Of a stretch of DNA of 64,000 bases, positions 1 to 8,206 are shown one piece after another; within the stretch, counting starts at the first letter, position 1; every line of letters starts with the position of its first letter. A program made the translations under genes and the position numbers. This DNA is from Cupriavidus alkaliphilus (GTDB lineage Bacteria; Pseudomonadota; Gammaproteobacteria; Burkholderiales; Burkholderiaceae): contig NZ_FMAD01000007.1 of assembly GCF_900094595.1 (NCBI RefSeq), positions 248,001 to 312,000 of the forward strand. Reading direction: 5' to 3'. Under the pieces are notes generated by a model. The model did no database searches. It had not been told where the DNA came from and worked only from the letters and a program-made list of their open reading frames with translations.

Positions 1-2
1 TG

Positions 3-287
3 ATCCTGATGCCGGCCGCCTTCACCTACACCACCGGGCAGGCCCACTGGGAAATCCTGCTGCGCGCCCGTGCCATCGAAAACCAGTGCTATGTGCTGGC
101 GGCGGCGCAGGGCGGCAAGCACGAGAACGGCCGTCGCACCTGGGGCCATTCGATGCTGGTGGACCCGTGGGGCGAAGTGCTGGCGATGCTGCCCGAAGGC
201 GAAGGCGTGGTCGGCGGCGTGATCGACCCGGCGCGGCTGGAAGAAGTCCGGCAGAACCTCCCGGCATTGCGGCACCGGGTGCTGTAG
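3..287 (+). CDS. Nitrilase-family carbon-nitrogen hydrolase, C-terminal part
   Basis: This is the 3' end of a gene that begins before the window; about 95 residues remain. The fragment carries the late part of the nitrilase fold: RARAIENQCYVLAAAQ, then a WGHSMLVDPWGEVLA strand that normally follows the catalytic cysteine, and it ends in LPALRHRVL. That ending is typical of the Nit1/YbeM branch (deaminated glutathione amidase), which hydrolyses the amide of damaged glutathione. The Glu-Lys-Cys catalytic residues lie outside the window and cannot be checked. It is followed 96 bases later by tldD on the same strand, a pairing I believe is common in Burkholderiales. Family assignment is secure; the exact substrate is inferred. 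Confidence 0.85.
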   Translation: MLMPAAFTYTTGQAHWEILLRARAIENQCYVLAAAQGGKHENGRRTWGHSMLVDPWGEVLAMLPEGEGVVGGVIDPARLEEVRQNLPALRHRVL

Positions 288-383
288 CATGTACGCAAGC
301 GCGGGGGCCGATGGCGCCCTCGCCCACAGGATTGTTTGCCGCGCCGGCCAGCCCGCGCGGCACAAGGAAAAAAAGGACCTCTC

Positions 384-1844
384 ATGAACGCCGGCGATCT
401 CGGAATCCGCAACCTGGCCACCGCGCAGCAACTGCTGCTGGCACCGTACGGCCTGGACGAAGCCAGGCTCCAGCGCGTGCTGGCCGATATCTTCACGCAC
501 AAGGTCGACTACGCCGACCTGTACTTCCAGTACACCCGCAACGAGGCCTGGAGCCTGGAGGAAGGCATCGTCAAGTCGGGCAGCTTCAGTATCGACCAGG
601 GCGTGGGCGTGCGCGCCGTCTCGGGCGACCGCACCGCCTTCGCGTATTCGGATGAAATCAGCCTGCCCGCGCTGTCGCAGGCGGCAGCCGCCACGCGCAC
701 CATCGGCCGCGCCGGCAGCGGCCGCGTCAAGGTCGCCGGCGAGCTGGCCACGCACGCGGGGCGCAACCTGTACACGCCCAACGACCCGCTCGACTCGATG
801 AGCGCGGCGGAAAAGGTGGCGTTGCTGGAGCGCATCGAGCGCATGGCGCGCGCCAAGGATCCGCGCGTGGTCCAGGTGATGGCGGGCCTGGCCGGCGAAT
901 ACGACGTGGTGCTGGTGGCGCGCAGCGACGGCGTGATCGCCGCCGACGTGCGCCCGCTGGTACGGGTCTCGGTCACGGTGATCGCCGAACAGGGCGGGCG
1001 CCGCGAGATCGGCTCGTCCGGCGGCGGCGGCCGCTATGCCTACGGCTATTTCACCGACGACCTGCTGCAGCAGTACGTGGACGAGGCGGTGTCGTCGGCG
1101 CTGGTCAACCTCGATGCGCGCCCGGCCCCGGCCGGCGCCATGACCGTGGTGCTGGGCCCGGGCTGGCCCGGCGTGCTGCTGCACGAGGCGGTCGGCCACG
1201 GGCTTGAAGGCGACTTCAACCGCAAGGGCTCGTCGGCGTTCGCCGGCCGCATGGGCGAACGCGTCGCGGCCAAGGGCGTGACCGTGGTCGACGACGGCAC
1301 GCTGGCCAACCGCCGCGGCTCGCTCAACCTCGACGATGAAGGCAACCCGACCCAGTGCACCACGCTGATCGAGGACGGCATCCTGCGCGGCTACATCCAG
1401 GACACGCTCAACGCGCGCCTGATGAAAATGCCGGTCACCGGCAACGCGCGCCGCGAAAGCTATGCCGCGCTGCCGATGCCGCGCATGACCAACACCTACA
1501 TGCTCAACGGCGACAAGGACCCCCAGGAGATCATCGCCAGCGTCAAGCGCGGCCTGTATGCGGTCAATTTCGGCGGGGGCCAGGTCGATATCACCAACGG
1601 CAAGTTCGTGTTCTCGGCGAGCGAGGCCTACATGATCGAGGACGGCAAGATCACCTACCCGGTCAAGGGCGCGACCCTGGTCGGCAACGGCCCGGAATCG
1701 CTCAAGGACGTGACCATGATCGGCAACGACATGCGGCTGGATTCCGGCGTGGGCGTGTGCGGCAAGGAAGGCCAGAGCGTGCCGGTGGGCGTGGGCCAGC
1801 CGACGCTGCGCATCGAGAACATGACGGTGGGCGGGACGGCCTGA
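384..1844 (+). CDS. tldD: TldD metalloprotease
   Basis: Protein of 486 residues, close to the usual TldD length. TldD is the metal-dependent catalytic half of the TldD/TldE (PmbA) peptidase, which trims unfolded peptides and matures some ribosomal peptides in the cytosol. The HExxxH motif ([11 protein letters not shown]) starts at about residue 267 and supports an active enzyme. An in-frame codon 48 bases upstream could also open the frame, but the ATG at 384 has an AAGGA-like ribosome site just before it and gives a normal N-terminus. No tldE is in the window, which is normal because the two genes are usually unlinked. The 3' side ends at a palindromic repeat shared with the convergent methyltransferase. 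Confidence 0.95.
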   Translation: MNAGDLGIRNLATAQQLLLAPYGLDEARLQRVLADIFTHKVDYADLYFQYTRNEAWSLEEGIVKSGSFSIDQGVGVRAVSGDRTAFAYSDEISLPALSQAAAATRTIGRAGSGRVKVAGELATHAGRNLYTPNDPLDSMSAAEKVALLERIERMARAKDPRVVQVMAGLAGEYDVVLVARSDGVIAADVRPLVRVSVTVIAEQGGRREIGSSGGGGRYAYGYFTDDLLQQYVDEAVSSALVNLDARPAPAGAMTVVLGPGWPGVLLHEAVGHGLEGDFNRKGSSAFAGRMGERVAAKGVTVVDDGTLANRRGSLNLDDEGNPTQCTTLIEDGILRGYIQDTLNARLMKMPVTGNARRESYAALPMPRMTNTYMLNGDKDPQEIIASVKRGLYAVNFGGGQVDITNGKFVFSASEAYMIEDGKITYPVKGATLVGNGPESLKDVTMIGNDMRLDSGVGVCGKEGQSVPVGVGQPTLRIENMTVGGTA

Positions 1845-1857
1845 GGCCGCTGGCTTG

Positions 1858-1886
1858 CTCCCCTCTCCCGCTTGCGGGAGAGGGAG
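1858..1886. repeat. Intergenic palindrome, CCCTCTCCC-GGGAGAGGG family, copy 1
   Basis: A near-perfect inverted repeat (CTCCCCTCTCCCG, short loop, CGGGAGAGGGAG) between the convergent tldD and methyltransferase genes. It matches six other copies in this window. It could act as a weak bidirectional terminator or mRNA stabiliser; no T-run follows. Confidence 0.8.
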
Positions 1887-1938
1887 TACCCGGACGGCAA
1901 GCTCGAGGCCGCAGTTGCCGGCCACATGTCTCTCGGCC

Positions 1939-2994
1939 TCACGGCCGCACTTCATACACCAGATTGAACGGCGTCTGCGCCGCCCGCCGGAAGCCGCTGA
2001 AGCCCGCCTGCTCCGCGACCGCGCGCAGGCGCGCCTCGCCCGCCTGCGCGCCCAGGCACAGGCCGACTTCCTGCGAACGCGATGCCGGCGTGCAGATGAA
2101 GGTCGACGCGGAATAGAACACCCGGCCCACCGGGTTCAGGTTCTGTTCCAGCGCATCGTTGGCAAACGGTTCGACGATCATCCAGGCGCCGTCGGCGCGC
2201 AGGGTCTCGCGCACGTGGCGCGCCGCGCCCACGGGATCGCCCATGTCGTGCAGGCAGTCGAACACCGCCACCAGGTCATAGTCCTTGCCGCCGTAGTCCT
2301 TGGCGCTGGCCACCTCGAAGCGCACGCGCTCGGACACGCCGGCGCGGCGCGCGGCCTCGGCCGCATGGCGCACCGAAGGCTCGTGGTAGTCGAAGCCGAC
2401 GAAGCGCGACGCCGGAAACGCCTGCGCCAGGATGATGGTCGACGCGCCATGGCCGCAGCCCACGTCCGCCACCATGGCCCCCGCCTTGAGCCGCGCCGCC
2501 ATGCCGTCGAGCGCCGGGATCCATTCCGACACCAGGTGCGCCGCATAGCCGGGCCGGAAGAAGCGTTCGGTGCCGTGGAACAGCGCGGGGTCGTGCTCGT
2601 GCCAGCCCAGCCCGCGGCCATTGCGGAAGATGTCGATCATCTTCGGAATCGCCCGGAACTGCGCCACCGCAATCTGGAACGCGCCCGGGATGAAGGCCGG
2701 GCTGCCTTCCTGCGCCAGCGCATAGGCCTGTTCCTCGTTCAGGCTGAACTGCTTCGAGCCCGCGTCATAGTCGACATAGCCGCTGGCCGCCTGCGCCGAC
2801 AGCCATTCGCGCAGGTAGCGCTCGTCGGTATGGGTCTTGGCCGCCAGCATGGCGACGGTCATCGGTTTTTCCGCCAGCGCCTTGTACAGGCCGAGTTCAT
2901 CGCCGACGACCACGGTCGCGGCATGCATCACCGCGCCGATATCGCCGACGAATTTTTCCATGAAGGCATTCAGCCTCGCTTCATCGACGCTCAT
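1939..2994 (-). CDS. Class I SAM-dependent methyltransferase with N-terminal winged helix
   Basis: Protein of 351 residues. The first ~90 residues (MEKFVGDIGAVMHAATVVVG, then a winged-helix-like part with YLREWLSAQAASGYVDYD) resemble the N-terminal HTH domain of Rv2258c-type methyltransferases. The rest is a Rossmann methyltransferase: VADVGCGHGASTIIL is the SAM-binding motif I, and VAVFDCLHDMGDP is the post-motif. The frame stays open further upstream, but the ATG at 2994 has a GGGGAGG ribosome site 7 bases before it and starts exactly at the conserved domain. The substrate is unknown; relatives methylate small molecules. It stands alone, convergent with tldD and divergent from aroG. Confidence 0.85.
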   Translation of the reverse strand: MSVDEARLNAFMEKFVGDIGAVMHAATVVVGDELGLYKALAEKPMTVAMLAAKTHTDERYLREWLSAQAASGYVDYDAGSKQFSLNEEQAYALAQEGSPAFIPGAFQIAVAQFRAIPKMIDIFRNGRGLGWHEHDPALFHGTERFFRPGYAAHLVSEWIPALDGMAARLKAGAMVADVGCGHGASTIILAQAFPASRFVGFDYHEPSVRHAAEAARRAGVSERVRFEVASAKDYGGKDYDLVAVFDCLHDMGDPVGAARHVRETLRADGAWMIVEPFANDALEQNLNPVGRVFYSASTFICTPASRSQEVGLCLGAQAGEARLRAVAEQAGFSGFRRAAQTPFNLVYEVRP

Positions 2995-3148
2995 GATGCA
3001 CCTCCCCGTGCGACTGCTCCCCGCTTCCAATATAGCCATCGGCCATGCCTGGAAAAGCCGAAAAGCGGCGGCGGCACCAGGCTCGCAAGGCATCGCCGAA
3101 ATGCAAGGCGGGTTGGTGCGCCAGCGCACGGCATGGCTGCGGCGACAC

Positions 3149-3177
3149 TTGCCAACCCTGGCAAAAGGCGCTATAAA
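3149..3177 (+). promoter_or_regulatory. Strong sigma-70 promoter upstream of aroG
   Basis: TTGCCA at 3149-3154 and TATAAA at 3172-3177 are separated by exactly 17 bases. This is close to consensus in a GC-rich background, so it is unlikely to be chance. Predicted start is near 3184, which leaves a leader of about 320 bases before the aroG ATG. Confidence 0.7.
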
Positions 3178-3417
3178 GATGCTTCGTCGCGCGGCCAGCA
3201 GCCAATGCGCAACGAAAATTATCGAAGCGGCGCGCAATTTCCTGCCTTTCTGCCACGCAGTGCAGCATAAATCCAGCGCCCGCGAAGAAAATCGTTTCAA
3301 GCTGACCCAAGCCAACGCCTTTTCCCGCCATGTCCGCTAAGTTTTACTTTTACTTTTTTGGCGATCTCACACCGCTGGCGGATAGGGAGGGATGGCTGTA
3401 AGCAGCGCCCCGAATAC

Positions 3418-3450
3418 AAAAAAACCGCCAGCGACCCTGGCGGTTTTTTT
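3418..3450 (+). terminator. Intrinsic terminator in the aroG leader (candidate attenuator)
   Basis: Seven A, CCGCCAG (3425-3431), a five-base loop, CTGGCGG (3437-3443), then seven T form a 14-base-pair stem with a U-tract. No plus-strand gene lies upstream, so it terminates either a small RNA or the aroG leader. The left arm, 3425-3433, is also perfectly complementary over nine bases to CGCTGGCGG at 3373-3381, so a competing anti-terminator pairing is possible. Confidence 0.75.
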
Positions 3451-3504
3451 ATACCCCTTTGTTTTCCCACACACTCACGACCTCACAAGAATCCTGGAGC
3501 CATC

Positions 3505-4584
3505 ATGCTGAAGAACACCGACGACCTGCGCATCCGCGAACTCAAGGAGCTGCTGCCGCCCGCGCACCTGATCCGCGAGTTCGGCTGCTCCGAACAGGCT
3601 TCGGACGTGATCTACGGCGCGCGCCAGGCCATGCACCGCATCCTGCACGGCATGGATGACCGGCTGATCGTCATCATCGGCCCGTGCTCGATCCACGATA
3701 CCCGCGCCGCGCTGGAATACGCCAAGCTGCTCAAGGTGCAGCGCGAGCGCTTCGCCGGCGAGCTGGAGGTCGTGATGCGGGTGTATTTCGAAAAGCCGCG
3801 CACCACGGTGGGCTGGAAGGGCCTGATCAACGACCCGCACATGGACGGCAGCTTCAAGATCAACGACGGCCTGCGCACCGCGCGCGAGCTGCTGCTGACC
3901 ATCAGCGAAATGGGCGTGCCCACCGGCACCGAGTACCTCGACATGATCAGCCCGCAGTACATCGCCGACCTGGTCAGCTGGGGCGCGATCGGCGCGCGCA
4001 CCACCGAGTCGCAGGTGCACCGAGAGCTGGCGTCGGGACTGTCGTGCCCGGTCGGCTTCAAGAACGGCACCGACGGCAACGTCAAGATCGCGGTCGACGC
4101 GATCAAGGCCGCGTCGCAGCCGCACCATTTCCTGTCGGTGACCAAGGGCGGCCATTCGGCGATCGTGTCGACCTCGGGCAACGAGGACTGCCATGTGATC
4201 CTGCGCGGCGGCAAGGCGCCCAACTATGACGCCGCCAGCGTGCAGGAAGCGTGCGATGCCATCGCCAAGGCCGGCCTGGCCTCGCGCCTGATGATCGACG
4301 CCTCGCATGCCAACAGCAGCAAGAAGCACGAGAACCAGATCCCGGTGTGCGCCGAGATCGGCCGCCAGATTGCCGCCGGCGATCAGCGCATCATCGGCGT
4401 GATGGTCGAATCGCACCTGGTGGCCGGCCGCCAGGACCACGTCCAGGGCCAGCCGGTCGACGAGCTGACCTATGGCCAGTCCGTGACCGATGCCTGCATC
4501 GGCTGGGACGACTCGGTCAAGGTGCTCGAGGGCCTGGCCGAATCGGTGCGCCAGCGCCGGCTGGTGTCGGGCAGCGGCAACTGA
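3505..4584 (+). CDS. aroG: 3-deoxy-7-phosphoheptulonate synthase (DAHP synthase, class I)
   Basis: Protein of 359 residues that condenses phosphoenolpyruvate and erythrose 4-phosphate, the first step of the shikimate route to aromatic amino acids. It matches the AroG/AroF/AroH family in length and motifs: GPCSIHD near residue 62, GTEYLDMISPQYIADL with GARTTESQ, and the metal-binding stretch DASHANSSKKHENQ. Which amino acid inhibits it cannot be told securely; the AroG (phenylalanine-sensitive) name is by overall resemblance. The ATG at 3505 has a CTGGAG ribosome site; a longer in-frame extension would run through the terminator and is rejected. Expression is probably governed by the upstream leader. 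Confidence 0.95.
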   Translation: MLKNTDDLRIRELKELLPPAHLIREFGCSEQASDVIYGARQAMHRILHGMDDRLIVIIGPCSIHDTRAALEYAKLLKVQRERFAGELEVVMRVYFEKPRTTVGWKGLINDPHMDGSFKINDGLRTARELLLTISEMGVPTGTEYLDMISPQYIADLVSWGAIGARTTESQVHRELASGLSCPVGFKNGTDGNVKIAVDAIKAASQPHHFLSVTKGGHSAIVSTSGNEDCHVILRGGKAPNYDAASVQEACDAIAKAGLASRLMIDASHANSSKKHENQIPVCAEIGRQIAAGDQRIIGVMVESHLVAGRQDHVQGQPVDELTYGQSVTDACIGWDDSVKVLEGLAESVRQRRLVSGSGN

Positions 4585-4595
4585 AGCGGCAACTG

Positions 4596-4618
4596 ACGGC
4601 GGGCACTCGGCCCGCCGT
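4596..4618. terminator. Hairpin between convergent aroG and nosL
   Basis: ACGGCGGG (4596-4603) and CCCGCCGT (4611-4618) form an eight-base-pair GC stem with a seven-base loop, 11 bases after the aroG stop and just before the nosL stop. There is no T-run, so it may only partly terminate in either direction. Confidence 0.45.
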
Positions 4619-4619
4619 G

Positions 4620-5165
4620 CTACATCCGGCTGTCCTGCATGGCGCCGCCGCCGAGGTCGGCCAGTTCCGGCGTCACCTCGGCGTAGCGCAGCAGTTTCCC
4701 GCCATGGCGGCCGGCAAAGGCGGCGGCATCGCTTTCCGTCCTGAAACTCGCCAGCGTCGGCCCCATCGCGCCGTGGCGCCGGCTGCCGGCGACGTAGATG
4801 CCGGTGGTGGCGTCGAACCAGTGGCCGCGCGGCTGCTCCCAGTCGGCCCCTGCCATGTCCTGCACGAACGCCGCGCGCACCGGTCGCAGCTGTTCCGGCC
4901 GCAGCAGCGCGTGGAACATTTCCACCGTATCGCAGAACCAGTGCGGTCGCGCGTCACCCGCATAGAACACCTGCGCCTTGGGCCCGGCGTAGTCGGCCAG
5001 CAGCATGCCGTCCAGCGCGCATGCGGTGGCGGCGTCGAACTCCTGCGGCTGTGCCGGCGCTTGCGGCTTGCCGCCGCAGCCGGCGAGCAGGACGGCGCCG
5101 CCGGCAAGGGTCAGCAACAGGTGGCGGCGATGCCATGAGAACGGGGTACACAGCGGGGTACACAT
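4620..5165 (-). CDS. nosL: NosL copper-binding lipoprotein
   Basis: Protein of 181 residues, last gene of the nos operon. The N-terminus has a hydrophobic stretch ending in the lipobox LLAGC, so it should be anchored in a membrane facing the periplasm. The conserved NosL signature follows: a Cys and Met in ACALDGMLLADY just before GPKAQV, and later HWFDATTGIYVAGS and a GAMGPTLASF strand. NosL proteins deliver copper for assembly of the NosZ active site. The ATG shares one base with the nosY stop, indicating translational coupling. Confidence 0.92.
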   Translation of the reverse strand: MCTPLCTPFSWHRRHLLLTLAGGAVLLAGCGGKPQAPAQPQEFDAATACALDGMLLADYAGPKAQVFYAGDARPHWFCDTVEMFHALLRPEQLRPVRAAFVQDMAGADWEQPRGHWFDATTGIYVAGSRRHGAMGPTLASFRTESDAAAFAGRHGGKLLRYAEVTPELADLGGGAMQDSRM

Positions 5166-6007
5166 CAGCGGAAACTCCTGGCGGCAAGACCCAGCGGCAC
5201 GGCGATCCACGCCAGCAGCGCCGCGCCGGTCGGCCACGGGCTGGCCAGCGCGGGCGGCACGATGCTGGCAACGCCCCCGGCGCTGCGCAGCTGGTCCAAT
5301 GAAAAGGCATTGACGATGCGAAACAGGTCGGCGGGGTTGAGCAACAGCAGCCACGCGATCCAGTCGGTGGCGGCATGCTGTGCGCCCGCGCCGCTGCCGG
5401 CGACCAGCATGCCGAGCAGCAGCAGGTCGAACACCAGCACGAAGAAGAACCACAGCCCGATCGCCAGCCCCGACGCCTGCGCGCGGTCGCGGCTCAGCAC
5501 CGACAGCCACAGCGCCAGGCTCAGGAACGCCAGCCCGAGCAGCACCGCGCTGGCGACGAAGCCGAGGTAGTGATACAGGCCCGCCCAGCCGAACTGGCGC
5601 GCCAGCAGCAGCGCCATCAGCGCAAAGCCCCCGGCCGTGGCCAGCACCAGCGCGGCGGCGAGGCCGAGGTACTTGCCCAGCAGCAGCTCGCCGCGCGTCA
5701 GCGGCAGCGACAGCAGCAGGTCCAGCGAGCCGCGCTCGCGCTCGCCCACCACGGCGTCGAAGCCGAGCAGCAGCGCGATCATCGGTACCAGGTAGATCAC
5801 CAGGCTGGCCAGGCTTGTGATGACGAACTCCAGCGAGCGCGGGCCCAGCACGCCCTGCTCGGCGCCGCCGAAGTAGCCGATCGCCAGCGACAGCGCCGTG
5901 AACACCGCCGCCACCGCCAGCACCCAGCGGTTGCGCATGCGCTCGCGGAATTCCCTGCCGGCCAGCGCGGCCACCTGCCGCGCGTCGAGCCAATCGCCCA
6001 TGCTCAT
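5165..6007 (-). CDS. nosY: NosY, permease subunit of the nos maturation ABC transporter
   Basis: Protein of 280 residues with about six hydrophobic segments and the ABC-2 permease pattern. It begins with a cytoplasmic stretch (AGREFRERMRNRW) followed by a first membrane helix, and contains the ERERGSLDLLLSLPLTRGELLLGKYLG motif region typical of this family. With NosF and NosD it forms the NosDFY complex that provides a sulfur or copper species for the CuZ centre of NosZ. It overlaps nosF by four bases (ATGA) and nosL by one. Confidence 0.93.
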   Translation of the reverse strand: MSMGDWLDARQVAALAGREFRERMRNRWVLAVAAVFTALSLAIGYFGGAEQGVLGPRSLEFVITSLASLVIYLVPMIALLLGFDAVVGERERGSLDLLLSLPLTRGELLLGKYLGLAAALVLATAGGFALMALLLARQFGWAGLYHYLGFVASAVLLGLAFLSLALWLSVLSRDRAQASGLAIGLWFFFVLVFDLLLLGMLVAGSGAGAQHAATDWIAWLLLLNPADLFRIVNAFSLDQLRSAGGVASIVPPALASPWPTGAALLAWIAVPLGLAARSFR

Positions 6008-6945
6008 GCCCTCATCCCGAGAAACAGATCCTCGAGCGACGGCTCGTGGATCTGCAGGTCCAGCAGCCGGCCGGCGAGCGGCTGCAGCGCGGCCAGCACC
6101 GCCATCTTGGCGGCGGGCGCGCAGCGCACCGTCAGCGCGCCGGGCGGCGCATCGTCGATCTCCAGCGCGGGCAGCGCGCGCAGCCGGCGCAGCGCCTCGT
6201 CGCGCGCGCCCGCCTCGACCCGCAGCACCAGCGTCAGCGGCAGGCCGGCCCGGGCGCGCAGCGCCTCGAGGCTGCCCGCGGCCTGCAGCCGGCCCGCCGA
6301 CAGGATCGCAAAGCGGTCGATGCGCTGCTGCAGTTCGGCCAGGATGTGCGAGGTGATGACGATGGTCACCCCGATCGCGCGCAGCGCGTTCAGCATGGCG
6401 TAGAAGTCGCGGATCGCGGCGGGGTCCAGGCCATTGGTCGGCTCGTCGAGGAACAGCACGCGCGGCGCGCCCAGCAGCGCCTGCGCAAAGCCCAGCCGCT
6501 GGCGCATGCCTTTCGAGTACTCGCGCACCGGACGCGCGGCGGCAGAGGACAGGCCCACCTGGTCGAGCATCGGCGCGCAGGCTTCTGCCTTCACGCCCTT
6601 CAGCCGCGCGAAGAAGCGCAGCGTCTCCAGGCCGCTCAGGTTGTCATGGAGCACCAGATGTTCGGGCAGGTAGCCGATGCCGCGGCGTGCCGCGCGAAAC
6701 GCGCGGCTGCCCACATTGGCACCAGCCACGCGCAAGGTGCCATGTGTCGGCGGCAACAGGCCCAGCATCATCCGGAACAGCGTGCTCTTGCCCGCCCCGT
6801 TATGGCCGATCAGCCCGAGCAGCTCGCCCTGCCCCACGCCAAGGCTGACATCGTCGACGGCGCGCAGCGCGCCGAAGTGCTTGCTGACGTTGGACAGCAC
6901 GATGGCATCCATGGCCGGATCAGCGGCTGGCGTCGGCCGGCTCAT
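6004..6945 (-). CDS. nosF: NosF, ATPase subunit of the nos maturation ABC transporter
   Basis: Protein of 313 residues with all ABC ATPase motifs: Walker A GHNGAGKST near residue 47, signature SKGMRQRLGFA, Walker B VLFLDEPTNGLDP and the switch histidine in ITSHI. It drives the NosDFY complex needed for CuZ assembly. The chosen start overlaps the end of nosD by 26 bases; a second ATG at 6912 (MDAIVLSNVSKHFG) would start eight bases after nosD and is also possible, since the conserved fold begins there. Confidence 0.93.
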   Translation of the reverse strand: MSRPTPAADPAMDAIVLSNVSKHFGALRAVDDVSLGVGQGELLGLIGHNGAGKSTLFRMMLGLLPPTHGTLRVAGANVGSRAFRAARRGIGYLPEHLVLHDNLSGLETLRFFARLKGVKAEACAPMLDQVGLSSAAARPVREYSKGMRQRLGFAQALLGAPRVLFLDEPTNGLDPAAIRDFYAMLNALRAIGVTIVITSHILAELQQRIDRFAILSAGRLQAAGSLEALRARAGLPLTLVLRVEAGARDEALRRLRALPALEIDDAPPGALTVRCAPAAKMAVLAALQPLAGRLLDLQIHEPSLEDLFLGMRA

Positions 6946-8206
6946 GCCAATGCCTCCAGTTGGCGCGCGCCGGACGCATGCGCGGATATTCGTCGACCAC
7001 CCCCGGCGCCCGGATCACCGGAAACTGGCGCCCGGCCACCCGCAGCGCCTGCAGCGCCGGGCTGCCCAGCAGCAGCGCCACGCCCGGATAGCGCCAGCTG
7101 AGCCGGTCGACCAGGTCATTGGCCCGGTACGGGATATCGCCCACGCCATCGGCATCGCGGTCCCAGCCGAGGTAGTTGCCCCAGTAGTTGCCCTGCTGCC
7201 TTTCGGCCGGATTGCGTCCGCCCCAGGCCTCGTCGCGCGCGCCGACATAGCGCACCGGCTCGCGGTTGCCGATGAAGTCGTTGCCCTGCACCACGTTGCG
7301 GGTCGAGCCGGCCGACAGGTGCACGCCGATGGCGTTGCCGAGCACCAGGTTGCCGCGCAGCTGCGCATATTCGACATCGTAGATAAAGAAGCCGCGCTGG
7401 TTGTGCGCGACCACGTTGCCTTCGATCACTGAATCCTGCAGTGTGCGCAGCATGATGCCGTGGTCGGCATTGGCCCAGGTGCGGTTGTTGCGCACCACCT
7501 GGTCGCGCACTTCCATCAGCGCCAGTCCGCCGCGGTTGCGGTAGCTGTCGTTGTTCTCCCACAGGTTGTGGTACGAGTTCATGTAATGGGTGCCGTAGCG
7601 GCTATGGTGCAGCCGGTTGCCGCGAAACACGGCATGGTGCGACACGTCGACGTAGAGCGCGTCGCGCACGAAGCTGATGTGGTTGTTCAGGATGCGGGCG
7701 CCGCGCGTGTTGTAGAGCTGCACGCCGTTGCCGCGCTGCGCCGAGTTGTAGTCGCGCTTGCCGGTGATGGTGTTGGCCTCGACGCGGACCTCGTCGGCCT
7801 TTTCGATCCACAGGCCGAACAGGTTGTAGGTCAGCTCGCAGTGCCGCACCACGGCGCGGTGCGCGCCGGGCGCGATGTAGATGCCGGCGTTCTGGTCCTT
7901 CAGGCTGTCGCCGGAGTCGCGCACGATCAGTCCTTCGACCGTCACGTCGGGCGCGGCGATACGCAGCGTATCGCCGCGCAGCGCGCCGCCGAGCGTGGGC
8001 CGCGCGATGCCGCGCAGCACCAGCGGCTTGCCGACGGTAAAGTTGCCGGTGTAGTGGCCGCGCGCGATCTCGATGGTGTCGCCGGCAGCCGCGGCATCGA
8101 TCGCCGCCTGCAGCGACTGGCCGGGCTGCACGCGCCAGGTCGCCGCCGGCGCACCGGTCATGCCGGCGACCAGCCATAGCAACGGGATACCGGACAGCAG
8201 CTTCAT
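6920..8206 (-). CDS. nosD: NosD, periplasmic beta-helix nitrous oxide reductase maturation protein
   Basis: Protein of 428 residues. A signal peptide (MKLLSGIPLLWLVAGMTGAPAA) predicts export to the periplasm. The body is a right-handed parallel beta-helix of the CASH type, seen as recurring turns such as VRHCELTYNLFGLWIEKAD and NNHISFVRDALYVDV. It works with the NosFY ABC transporter to complete the CuZ cluster of NosZ. The ATG overlaps the nosR stop by four bases. Everything agrees with a functional gene. Confidence 0.94.
   Translation of the reverse strand: MKLLSGIPLLWLVAGMTGAPAATWRVQPGQSLQAAIDAAAAGDTIEIARGHYTGNFTVGKPLVLRGIARPTLGGALRGDTLRIAAPDVTVEGLIVRDSGDSLKDQNAGIYIAPGAHRAVVRHCELTYNLFGLWIEKADEVRVEANTITGKRDYNSAQRGNGVQLYNTRGARILNNHISFVRDALYVDVSHHAVFRGNRLHHSRYGTHYMNSYHNLWENNDSYRNRGGLALMEVRDQVVRNNRTWANADHGIMLRTLQDSVIEGNVVAHNQRGFFIYDVEYAQLRGNLVLGNAIGVHLSAGSTRNVVQGNDFIGNREPVRYVGARDEAWGGRNPAERQQGNYWGNYLGWDRDADGVGDIPYRANDLVDRLSWRYPGVALLLGSPALQALRVAGRQFPVIRAPGVVDEYPRMRPARANWRHWHEPADASR

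Larger units (their letters stand above)
2995..3504. other. Divergent intergenic region, methyltransferase / aroG leader
   Basis: This 510-base gap holds no convincing protein gene. On the plus strand it carries a strong sigma-70 promoter (3149-3177), roughly 240 bases of transcribed leader that is unusually AT-rich towards its end, and a perfect intrinsic terminator (3418-3450) only about 55 bases before the aroG start. The ribosome site of the methyltransferase lies at its left edge. Confidence 0.75.

Noticed and set aside
1855..3270. Long open frame on the plus strand opposite the methyltransferase gene
   Set aside because: Its translation is rich in arginine, histidine and alanine with no family resemblance and it mirrors the codon structure of the real gene on the other strand.
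3184..3450. 6S RNA, tmRNA or RNase P RNA before aroG
   Set aside because: None of the conserved landmarks I know for these RNAs could be found; kept only as an unnamed leader or small RNA.
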